Shown here in pieces: positions 1 through 8,944 of a stretch of DNA of 64,000 nt. The notes beneath the pieces are model-generated. The model was not told where the DNA came from and did not search any database. It worked only from the letters and a program-made list of their open reading frames with translations. Position 1 is the stretch's first letter. Every line of letters begins with the position of its first letter. Origin of the DNA: Undaria pinnatifida (lineage: Eukaryota; Sar; Phaeophyceae; Laminariales; Alariaceae); assembly GCA_012845835.1 (NCBI GenBank), contig JABAKD010000017.1, positions 9,801,904 to 9,865,903 of the forward strand, read 5' to 3'. The position numbers and the translations under genes are program-made.

Positions 1-865
1 CTGCCGAGTCAAAAGACGACGAAGCATCGGCGATTGCGGCCGCAACACGTTCTGCGCGCTGGTTCGTGCTGGGACCCGCATCGGTGGAGGTAGCAACATT
101 AACAGCAGCTGCAACCGCAGACAGCTGGTTGGCTCCTCTGGCGGTCGCCATTCTTGCTGCTGTAATTGCAGCGCAGGAACGACGGCCAGGGCCTTCAACA
201 GCTCCGGTAGCCGCTCCTGCAGCATTGGCGGCTGCAATGGCGGCATCGTTCAATGTATCTCCGCGGATGGCAGCAATATCAGCACCTTCCACAGCACCGC
301 CGGTTGTAGCATTACCGGCGTCATCTACAGCAGGACCAGTTGCAGCATGAGCGGCACCATCCACAGAACCGGCGGCATTTATAAAAGCAGTATCCACTCC
401 ATCACCGGCGGCAGCATTAGAAGTATCGTCCGCCTCGGCGGGAGCCTTGCCAGACATATACGCCGCGTGTGCAGCAGCCGCGGCTGCTTCAACTGCAGGA
501 TAGTCGGAGGACTCCCTGCGTACGGCCTTCGCGACGTCCTCGGCAACATCAGCGGGAAGCTTGCCTTGTTCGCTTGAAAACGTATCAAAAGCTGCCTGAT
601 ACGTCTTTTGAACCGTCTTGAACTCCCAGCCATCGGCAGCAGCGGCAACTCCCGCCGCAACCGCGGTAGAAACGGCACCTGTGGCTCCTGCCTGAGCAGC
701 AGCATTGGCCGCACGAGCTGGAGCTTCGTCGGGGTTTGCCGCGTGAACAGCCACAGCAGCATCGATGGCGATAGGATCGATGTCAACGTCAGCCGAGCGG
801 TATTGATTTACAGCAGCCGCCGCAGCAGTAGCCATCTTTGGGACGGACTTGGTTAGGTAGACCAT
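1..865 (-). CDS. Alanine-rich protein, 5' part of gene (3' end outside window)
   Basis: Reading the minus strand from an ATG at 865-863 gives 288 codons with no stop, continuing past the window edge. The start has A at -3 and G at +4, a good eukaryotic context. A second Met lies at residue 11. The protein is roughly a third alanine with interspersed Gly, Val, Asp and Thr. The least repetitive stretch is residues 79-120, containing Trp80, a GWEFKTVQKTYQAAFDTF-like helix and an acidic/basic segment near 107-118. No signal peptide, zinc site or catalytic motif is visible. Several shorter open frames on both strands here (66-350, 347-577, 379-786, 608-856) are shadows caused by the GC-rich Ala codons. 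I do not recognise the family. A low-complexity structural, cell-surface or helix-repeat protein is possible. The long open frame with varied Ala codons (GCT, GCC, GCG, GCA) argues for real coding rather than a microsatellite. Confidence 0.6.
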   Translation of the reverse strand, partial: MVYLTKSVPKMATAAAAAVNQYRSADVDIDPIAIDAAVAVHAANPDEAPARAANAAAQAGATGAVSTAVAAGVAAAADGWEFKTVQKTYQAAFDTFSSEQGKLPADVAEDVAKAVRRESSDYPAVEAAAAAAHAAYMSGKAPAEADDTSNAAAGDGVDTAFINAAGSVDGAAHAATGPAVDDAGNATTGGAVEGADIAAIRGDTLNDAAIAAANAAGAATGAVEGPGRRSCAAITAARMATARGANQLSAVAAAVNVATSTDAGPSTNQRAERVAAAIADASSSFDSA

Positions 866-2260
866 TGTTGACTTCTGTCTCACAGATACAGTTATAGAAC
901 CTGTTTCAAACGGACAACAGCCGTAATTTCGCGGGTAAGAAGGGAATACATATCAGAACGGGGCTGGATTTGTTGGCGGTATGACAGCGCACGTGGGCGT
1001 TCCGTTGCTTGCCGTGAGCTATACATGTCTGCAAGACGACGTGCAAGATCTCTTGTTTTGGGTGTCGCACAGTGCAAACGACATCAAAATTATGTCCCTT
1101 CTCCGATATGCCCCTAACCTTTAGGGTTGTTATCGGCACATCATGGCCATACCCACATTGATTGGTAGTTGTTGGGGTTGGGACCAGGGTTGGATGCGAC
1201 ATCAAATCACTATGCTTGTCAATAAGGAGACGGGTCCGGTATGCTAGCTATCACCGTGTCACGTGTCTACGATAATTCCCATCCAGTACACAAGTGTTAA
1301 CCGAAACCGCGCAAGGCATGCAGGACATCAACCACCTCAACATGCTTTAGTGTCACGCCTGTGGGCCTGAAAGGGGCATGTAGACTTCATGGGGGCGCAG
1401 CAACCAAAGATTTACTATTAATAGGGTACTATATTAGCCATTATTGCCATGTCACTGAAAGAGCGAGAGTTGAAGTTAGCAAAATTTGACGAAACAACAA
1501 GGAAAATGGGGAATCCTGCACCCCGTTCACAGCAAACGTTAAAGCGTGCTTTCACTCGAAGGGGGAACAGGGGCAACACCCGTGACGACCGCTCACGTCC
1601 GAAAACTTGCTGCGTGTGATCCGCATATTCCGTCGTTGAGCGGCAAATCAAACGAAACTGAAAACTCTATGAATCATTCCATACTACTGAAAATGTCAAC
1701 GCGTGACGAGATCCTGTGGAATCACAACCCTGTCTGTAATACAGTAGAGTAGATTCGGGTACATTGCGAGGAAGAACGAAGAAATAGAATCACCACGATG
1801 ATGTTGATGGGAGGACTTAGGGTTAGGACTTTCCGTTTTTGTTTTCCACGCTGAGTATGTGGGTATACTGCAATCGGACTATGCTTTTGTGTTTTGCAAC
1901 ACCAAAGCCTCAGAGCGGAACGCTACCCCGTCAGTCAGCGATGTTTTGTGGTGCTCCGCACATCCCCTCACCACGTCAGCGTGCCACCATGCTACGATGC
2001 CAGTACGCCGCAATTCAGCAATACCAGCTGCAAAAGCCACGGCCGTTTGAGTAGAATGACGGCACATCATCGCCACCGTGTGGACGGCGCGTGATTATTC
2101 CGTTCTGAGAGACGAGTTTCTACCATGCTGGCGCATACGAAGTTGGGTATTTGACGCCTACGTGCCGTATGTATGGCCTTCAGCAAGAGTCAACAATAAC
2201 GTTGGGAAAGACGGAGCTAAGAAATCCAACAAGAGTTACAAATCCTGAGAATACACCCGG
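866..2260. other. Stretch with no recognisable gene
   Basis: Upstream of the alanine-rich gene. Only short ORFs (up to 99 codons) occur, overlapping in several frames at 1839-2094 and 906-1205, none with a recognisable motif. A CCTAACCTTTAGGG-like inverted telomere-type motif is present near 1110-1126, and a single TTAGGGTTAGG occurs at about 1817. The promoter of the alanine-rich gene should lie in the first few hundred bases, but no convincing TATA element was identified. Confidence 0.5.
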
Positions 2261-2424
2261 GAAAGAGGAAGGAAAGAGGAAGGAAAGAGGAAGGAAAGAG
2301 GAAGGAAATAGTAAGGAAAGAGAAAGGAAAGACTAAGGAAAGAGGAAGGAAAGACTAAGGAAGAAAATAATGAGGAAATAGCATGGAAAAAGTAAGGAAG
2401 GAAATAATAAGGAAGGAAGGAAGG
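2261..2424. repeat. Purine-rich GGAAAGA / GGAAGGAA repeat
   Basis: About 165 bp of almost pure purines built from imperfect GAAAGAGGAAG units. The strand asymmetry is extreme, so the lysine/glutamate-rich and Phe/Leu-rich ORFs read through it on either strand are artefacts. Confidence 0.85.
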
Positions 2425-2594
2425 TGGTCGATAGAGGTACGGGGGGGGTTGAAGCCTAGCGTTCCTCTGCATGTCTATACACACCTAATAATTTTGCTGG
2501 AGTGCATTTATTTGTAGGTGAGAGTGTACGTGCAGGGGGGGTGTACTCGATATCCATGCATGGGCGTCGTAGTATGACCATTTTGGTGGTACTA

Positions 2595-2835
2595 TTAGAC
2601 CCTTGCATCCCTGCTATGCCGCGACGGAGCATGTCGAATTTTCACCCATCAGGCAGACATCGCTTGCACCAAGCGCGAAGCGCCGTGAGGTGCTCGGCGT
2701 GTCACGTGAAGGGTGAGCTCCATCCTACTAAGAACCATTTGTGAGGCGGACTTGCATATAATATATGGATGACAGCTTCAGTGAGTTAAAATATAATTTC
2801 AGGTATGACCACTTCTAGAGACAGCAATGGGAGTA
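2595..2835. repeat. Dispersed repeat family, copy 1
   Basis: Segment with AGACCCTTGCATCCC, GGAGCATGTCGA, CAGGCAGACAT, a TTTGTGAGGCGGACTT motif and AGACAGCAATGGGAGTAC in that order. The first part recurs near 25378-25455 and the last part near 18845-18985, where GTGAGGTGGGCTT and AGACAGCAATGAGTA are seen. It is probably a fragment of an old mobile sequence. No coding capacity was recognised. Confidence 0.5.
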
Positions 2836-2842
2836 CAATGTA

Positions 2843-2880
2843 ACTGCCCTACTGCCCTCCCGCCCTACTGCCCTACTGCT
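2843..2880. repeat. Short CTGCCCTA tandem repeat
   Basis: Four to five imperfect copies of ACTGCCCT/CCGCCCT occur directly before the 12-bp CCATAAACACTA repeat. Confidence 0.7.
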
Positions 2881-2894
2881 CTCGTCGGTGCCTT

Positions 2895-2958
2895 ACCATA
2901 AACACTACCATAAACACTACCATAAGCACTACCGTAAACACTACCATAAACACTACCA
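2895..2958. repeat. 12-bp minisatellite (ACCATAAACACT)n
   Basis: Just over five tandem copies of ACCATAAACACT, with single changes (AAGC, CGTAAA) in two internal copies. Confidence 0.9.
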
Positions 2959-3955
2959 TGGTACCATGTACGCGGTACGACCATTCCTCTTGGGCGGGGT
3001 AAAAAATATCCACACCGCACACATAAACACATGATCTAACTCGACCCCCGATTGTGATCGATCGATCGGTACCCCGGTGGTCTAGCTAATGTAGTGAGCG
3101 GGATGTTTAACAGAGTGTCGTTGCCAACCGACGCCAACCTAACCTATACCTGGTACACAATATAGGCAAAGGGGGGGTATTGCGCGAGACTCAGACTCGA
3201 CTGAAAGTAGCACACTCTCATATACCGGTGTAACATACATGTTGATTTCGAGGTGTGAGTGTCTTAAACATTGGTCTCACCACTAAAGCTCTGGAGGTAT
3301 ACCTTCAGTAAGTCACGGTTGGCTGTCGACCCTCAATCACAGTTGCATCTGCTGCTATTAATAGGTAGAAGTCCAGAGCTATTTAATATTTCGATTTTTT
3401 CGCATACATGTCTTCCACATAAATATCGTGAACGAGTCATGAGTAACGAAACAATCACGAGAAGTCCAAGTGCGAGGCCAGAGACAGAAAGCGACGCATG
3501 CCAGGTTTGAATTCAATACGAGAGAATGAGCATTTACGATTTCACCTCGCCAAGTAATGGGACATCGATAAAGCTTTGAAGACAGTTGCACGACCGAGTT
3601 CTACCGACGGCCGATCGAGACGCGTCTATACGACGCTATACCTGGTATGATCGGTCAACCAACGCGAACAAGTTGATAACAGATACCAATATTACTACAG
3701 TCATAATACAAATGCCACGCGGAGCGGGTACCTAGCACCATCTATTGGATCTTCAATCCTCTTGTCTGATATAGAACGTGGCAGGACCCGATTCGCACGA
3801 AGAGGCCTCCACTGGGACCACGAGGAACAGGTACTGGCTACGTAGGCCGTATGCCCTGCTTAGAGCGAAGGTCGACAGTCTAGAAGCACATCTGGTGGAG
3901 ATCCTGATGCAGAAGTAACTGGTTGTATTCTCCCATACAGAAGTAGGTGGTTGTA
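2959..3955. other. Stretch with no recognisable gene
   Basis: Mixed-composition DNA with only short ORFs (3271-3510 plus, 3379-3591 minus, 3753-4103 minus). Two TATACCTGGTA motifs occur, at about 3146 and 3639. This near-palindromic 9-11-mer recurs across the window. No domain signature is seen. Confidence 0.5.
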
Positions 3956-4006
3956 CTAGGTGGGTAAGTGGGTGATCGTTAGGTGGTGGGTTGGTTCGTC
4001 GGCGGA

Positions 4007-4069
4007 TGGGTGGGTGGGCGCTTGGGTGGGTGGGTGGGTGGGTGGGTGGGTGGGTGGGTGGGTGGGTGA
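4007..4069. repeat. (TGGG)n microsatellite
   Basis: About 15 tandem GGGT units, with looser copies extending left to about 3956. A run of G3 tracts this dense can form G-quadruplexes on the plus strand. The Thr/His/Pro ORF read on the minus strand is an artefact. Confidence 0.9.
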
Positions 4070-4110
4070 TCTGTAGGTGACACCTCGAGTTGCTGTGCAA
4101 CACACCTCGA

Positions 4111-5515
4111 ACAATAGGTTTCAGGTCAATAAGAATCGTTAGGATCCTATTCCAATAGGAGACCTATTGTTGCCCGCGATAAGTATCGATCGGTACTTTT
4201 CGTAGCATATTGGGGCCGACAATGGGTATCGATTGACATGTTCAATGATCTACTGTTTGGCCAATAGCCTATTGCACCTGTTTACCTGAACATATTGATG
4301 AAACAAGTAGGCATCGATAGACATTTCAGAACGGTACTGTTTGGGCAATAGGATTTTTGCGCTGAGAGACGGAACCTATGGGTTTATCCGATAGGTATCG
4401 TTATACCTTTCACCAAAGCGATTATTTTGGAAAATAGATATATATGTCTAGACTAGACCTTCAACAATTCTATTGTTTCGGACAACAGGTATATTGACAA
4501 ACCTTTCACCATTCTATTGTTTCCGATGATAGGTATCGGTACGCAGACCTTTCGCCATCTTATTGTTTCACTGCTGGCTAGCAAACGCGCTCGAAGACAG
4601 CCCGCCTATTGGTAGACACAATCAACTCTAGTTCGACATTCATCATCCACGCCGCACGCCCCTCCAACCATGATGAGGAGAATCTTCGAAAACGGCAATG
4701 TCTGTCCTTGTTGAAGCTCGAGGTGGACGGTCTCAACAAGGCGGTAATTACTGTATGCGTGTTCGATGCGAAGCCCAAGCCTGGAGTGTTTTAGAGCGAC
4801 TTGTTTGTGTGCCGCTCGGTTACTTCTTCTACCCTGGATAATACCCTGTCGAATAGGCTATTGGGCCAACAGTTATGAGAATCGATACCCATCACGGGGC
4901 ACAATAGCTCGGTTTCGGGGTCTATCGATAGGAATGATAAGCAACAAGAGGGTGAGGGCAGTGGGCACAGTAGCCAATTGTGCGACCGATATGCTTGCGC
5001 AGGTGTATATCGATAGGTATCTTGGGCACCAACATAAGTTGAAAATGACTCCCAACAGTCTGTCGTTCGAACAATACTTTTTTATCGCCACCAATTAATA
5101 CCTACCAGGTATTGGTTAAAGCAATAGATGTGCGATGATGTCGATCGATACCTATTGCTCAATCTACTAGGTTCGCAAGGGTATCGATCGATGCTTATTG
5201 CCCAACTTAATAGGTTCTTAAGGATATCGATCAATACCTACTACTGACAATGTAATAGAAATATTTGCGTATCACACCCAGCTTGCAGAGGTAAGTTTTG
5301 ACAAAATCTTCGATCTCAAAGGTGGAGTGTATTGTTACTTTTATATTATATTTGCACGGGTTTCGATCGATACCTGGTGCTTGTAAATGTATACCCGCGC
5401 ACTGCTTTTTAGGACATACCTATGCGTACCGTATACCCCAGGCTATTGTTTGAATGAACCCCTTTGATTATAGCAACGGTATGTACCTTGACCTCTATAC
5501 ATTATTTTTGTTTCA
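4111..5515. repeat. Degenerate satellite with TATCGATCGATACC and AATAGG/CCTATTG cores, left block
   Basis: Many imperfect copies of a unit of roughly 55-75 bp. Each copy combines a TATCGAT(C/A)GATACC-like palindrome, a CTATTGTTT(C/G)GG element and CAATAGGT. Clear examples lie at 4190, 4230, 4310, 4390, 4490, 4530, 4850, 4920, 5000, 5140, 5190 and 5230. A non-satellite segment (about 4565-4800, with a 61-codon ORF 4609-4794 of unknown meaning) and a foldback fragment (5268-5350) interrupt it. The same satellite resumes at 12905-13230, on the far side of the inverted-repeat block. Confidence 0.65.
5268..5350. mobile_element. Foldback-type element fragment, left-oriented inner end
   Basis: The sequence from GCGTATCACACCCAGCTTGC through CGATCTCAAAGGTGGAGTGT to TTATATTATA is the inverse complement of 5770-5860. 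Together they form a hairpin with a ~420-bp loop. The satellite continues on both sides, so this fragment interrupts it. The inner ends match the centre of the large palindrome at 12385. Confidence 0.65.
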
Positions 5516-5769
5516 AAACAGCAGATTAACGATAGCACCTGGTGTTAAATAAAGCATTAGACTAATTGATCGACAGGCCTGTGAGGACTTCAATAGATAC
5601 GTATGAAATGGGAGCAGTATATAAAAGGAGAAGATGTATGTGGGGAAAGGAAATGGGGAAATGGTTCGCAGAAGATACCACTGCGTCATGGAAGGATTAT
5701 AAGACTTCGTAGATCCTTCCGCTTTATGGAAGGATATTCGATTTACATCGGAATGCAATCTACGCTATC
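5351..5769. other. Loop DNA between foldback half-arms, no recognised gene
   Basis: Satellite-like TTTCGATCGATACCTGGTGC occurs at the start, followed by AT-rich unassigned DNA. Overlapping ORFs at 5513-5758 (minus) and 5603-5893 (plus) carry no recognisable motif and run into the repeat. Confidence 0.4.
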
Positions 5770-6290
5770 TTATAAAAGTAAAAATACACCCCAGCTATGG
5801 GATCGAAGATTTCGTCGAAACTCATCTTTGCAAGCTGGGTGTGACATTCCGATCGCGCGTATTACTGGGTGTGTGTCCTCATTAAGGGTATAGGTCGGCG
5901 ACTCCCCTTGCAACTACTGTGTAGCTTGTACCAGGGTCAACAGGGTGATGTTAGTCAGTCTGTGCGCGTAAACTATAAAGGCCATTTCTGAGGGGGACAA
6001 AGGCGGACAGCTGTGGAAGGAATATCATCAGTGTATCAAGTGTATCCTGTAAGTCGTATAACCGGTGAGGGGAGGGCGGGGTATTTAGGGGCGCACGGCG
6101 GCATGGGTTTGAACAAGAGGGAGCGGGGGGGGGCGGGGGGCGGGACCGGCGGGGTAACTCAATCTGTGCGTGGAAACTATAACTCATTTAACGGGAAAAA
6201 TCTGGCGGTTGTGGAAGGAATGCATCAGTTTGTAATGTATATCCTGTAAGTCGTACAACCCGTGAGGAGGGGGCGGAGTGTTCGAAGGGG
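5770..6290. mobile_element. Foldback-type element, right-oriented half arm
   Basis: Begins with TTATAAAAGTAAAAATACAC and follows the same order of blocks as the right arm of the 12385 palindrome. These are TCGAAACTCATCTTTGCAAG, GATCGCGCGTATTAC, GTCCTCATTAA, TAGGTCGGCGACTCCCCTTG, CAGGGTGATGTTA, and a sub-repeat with GTGCG(T/C)G(T/G)AAACTATA, GGGGACAAA and AAGTCGTA. That last sub-repeat occurs twice (about 5950-6080 and 6150-6280), showing that arms are built of tandem sub-repeats. G-rich filler follows. Confidence 0.7.
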
Positions 6291-6356
6291 TGGGGGGGGG
6301 CTTGGGGGGTTTGGGGGGGAGGCGAGGATTTCCAACAGTGTTAGGTAGCATAGAAT

Positions 6357-6450
6357 ATACATATCTGTTAGCATAGATGTAGATCTGTTAGCATAGATGT
6401 AGATCTGTTAGCATAGATGTAGATCTGTTAGCATAGATGTATATCTGTTA
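6357..6450. repeat. 20-bp minisatellite (ATCTGTTAGCATAGATGTAG)
   Basis: Four and a half tandem copies of a 20-bp unit at the outer edge of the left palindrome arm. A related CATAGATGTAGGGGTTTGTT is found at 21392, where it precedes the CTAGGTCTAGGCGATGG block, so the minisatellite is probably a local amplification of foldback-family sequence. Confidence 0.9.
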
Positions 6451-8944
6451 GGGGCTCGCTATTCGCGTGGGGCTAGGTCTAGGCGTTGGTGCGGGTGGTG
6501 GGGGAAATAATTGGAGCTACGGCATGGATGGCTACAAAGATAATGAGGTGATATCAACTGCGTGGTACTGCTCAACTACGTAGTAGTGTTTATTGCGCTC
6601 TGGCAGATATCGATTTTAGGTGGGGCGTTTGAACAAGAGGGAGCGGGGGGAAAAGAGGGGGGGGGGGGGGATGAATTGGAGCTACGGTATGGATGGTTAG
6701 AAAGATAATGAGGCGATATCAGCTGCCTGGTAGTGTTTTATTACTGTTGCAGATTTTAATCTTAGGTGGGGCGTTTGAACAAGAAGGATCGGGGGAAAAA
6801 GAGAGGGGGCGGGGGACGGGCGGGACAACACAACATGTGCGCGGAAACTATCTATCTTTGAAGGGGACAAATCCGACGGTTGTAGCAATGATACATCAGT
6901 TTGTATGACCTGCAGCAGTGCCTGGTATTGCTTATTATTCTGGCAGATTTGATGTTGTTAATAATAATAGGTGTTATGTTAAGTAAGACTAAGTGTGATG
7001 TTATTAATAATAATAATAGCTGTTATGTTAAGTAAGACTAAGTGTGCTATACAACACAATGTTTAGGTGTGGTATACAACGTGTTATAGCTTCGTGGTGT
7101 GTTGTTGTGCATGGATCGTAAGATAGAACACTTTTATCGATAGGTGCAACAATGTAGTAACCATGATATTACCGTGCCGATGTGGGATTCTGACGTCGCT
7201 AGTTATCATATAACAGAGATACCTATTATTATTGCAAAATAAAACAGGCGAGATGTTGTGGCCATTTAATGTCACCGCCATTGAGCACCTGGGGGAGACG
7301 AGCGTGTCGTCATTGTCTTGAAAGGAACGATAGATGAACCCGCGCTCAGTTACGTTGCTTCTTTAGGCATACTTCGTTTGGCAGAGGTTGGGAGGCGATC
7401 ATGCAGACGGTATGTACGAACAAGCCAACGTAATAGGTTGGTAGTGTGGTCTACCGCAATTTTAACAAGTCTGCGTGTGTTATTATTAGCTAATGTAAGA
7501 TTATACGCCCATGATTTTTCCACCCATGTCGTCGAGATGTTGTGGTCAGGACTGTAGATGTCGCGTCCACGTCCGGTGATCATGTTAGTGGTGCTCACAA
7601 AAACATCCCCTAGCGTGTTGTGGATGATCGCTGCGTAGTGTTCCTTTCCTCTGTAATCAGTATATTTTCGGAGGGCAAAAATAATAGTCATACATACGTA
7701 CATAAATATCCAAGTAATCGATATTCTATACCAGGTACACCAACTTATGGGCACGTACTCAATACGTTTGCAGGGGCTTTATACCTACTGCTCATAGCAA
7801 TATATATATTGTATTTGTAGGACGTACCTCTGACTTAAAATTGACGACCGCAGAGCCCCACATCGACAAGGTAAAATCATAGGCGTGAAATCGTACATTT
7901 ATTTGAGACAAAAATAATTTGGAAAAGGAAGCACAGGCAGATGTGTTAAAATTGCGGTAAACAACCTTACCAACCCATTACGTAGGGTATTTCGTACACA
8001 CCGTCTGCATGATCGCCTCCCAACCTATGCCAAGCGAAGTATTACTAACGAGGTAACGTAATTGAGCGCGTGTATACCAAGTATGACTAACGAGGTAACG
8101 TAATTGAGCACATGTATACCAAGCGTTCCTTTAAAACTGACGATTCGCATCCCTCCCTCTAATGCTCAATGGCGGAGACAGTACATGGCCACATACATCA
8201 CCTCGCATGCTGTATTTGGCAATACGTATCTCTTTCGTATAATTGGCGATGTCCGAAAATAATGGTAACTGTATGATGATGGTGACAAACAGTGCATGAC
8301 CACATCACCTCGCCTGTTGTATTTGACAATACGTATCTCTTTCTTATAATTAGCGATGTCAGAAAATAATGGTACCTACAAATATTCTATGAAATATTCT
8401 AGCTTTCGATCGATGTATCATACAACAACAAATTATGAAGATTTAACACGTTATTTACTGCACTTAAACACTGGGTTGCATGCTGCATCTAACATCAAAC
8501 CTTCTAGAATAGTAAACATTACAAGCCAGATGATATAAAGGGATGTCTTATTGCTTCAATCGTCAGGTTTGTCCCCTTTGAGGATTTATAGTTTCCGCGC
8601 ACATATTGAAATGTCCCGCCCCCCGCCCCCCCCCCCCTCCCCCCCCCCTCCACTGACCCCTCTTGTTCTTAAAAAAACCCCAACCCTCCCCCCCCGCCCC
8701 TCCGTCCCCCGATTCCCCCCCCCTTCCGCCTAGTTTGTCCAAACACCCCACTCACAATCAAAATCGGCCTGAGTAATAAACACCTATACGCAGTTGATAT
8801 CACGTCATTATCTTTCTGACCATCCATGACGTAGTTTACAATTATTTTCCCCCCAACCCCCCCCCCCCCCCCCCCTCCAACGCCCCCTCTTTTCCGACCA
8901 CCTGCTCGGTCGGCTAGACCTAGCACCACGCGTATAACAAGCTG
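6450..8944. mobile_element. Large imperfect palindrome P1 (foldback-type), centre about 7.70 kb
   Basis: The left arm 6450-7555 is the inverse complement of the right arm 7840-8944, with a spacer 7556-7839. Matching blocks are: GGGGCTAGGTCTAGGCG (6470) with CGGCTAGACCTAGCACC (8911); ATGGATGG...AAAGATAATGAGG (about 6690) with TCATTATCTTTCTGACCATC (about 8805); GCGCGGAAACTAT (6840) with ATAGTTTCCGCGCA (8588); GAGATACCTATT (7217) with ATACGTATCTCTTTC (about 8330); GAGGCGATCATGCAGACGG (7392) with CCGTCTGCATGATCGCCTCC (8000); and CTACCGCAATTTTAAC (7451) with GTTAAAATTGCGGTAAAC (7948). The spacer and arms contain no transposase-like ORF. Small ORFs at 7318-7557, 7350-7754 and 7620-7820 are unassigned. 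Confidence 0.7.
6945..7052. repeat. Short direct duplication with (AAT)n
   Basis: Two copies of about 56-60 bp (GATGTTATTAATAATAATA, GTTATGTTAAGTAAGACTAAGTGTG) lie within the left arm of P1. They differ by one AAT triplet. Confidence 0.85.
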
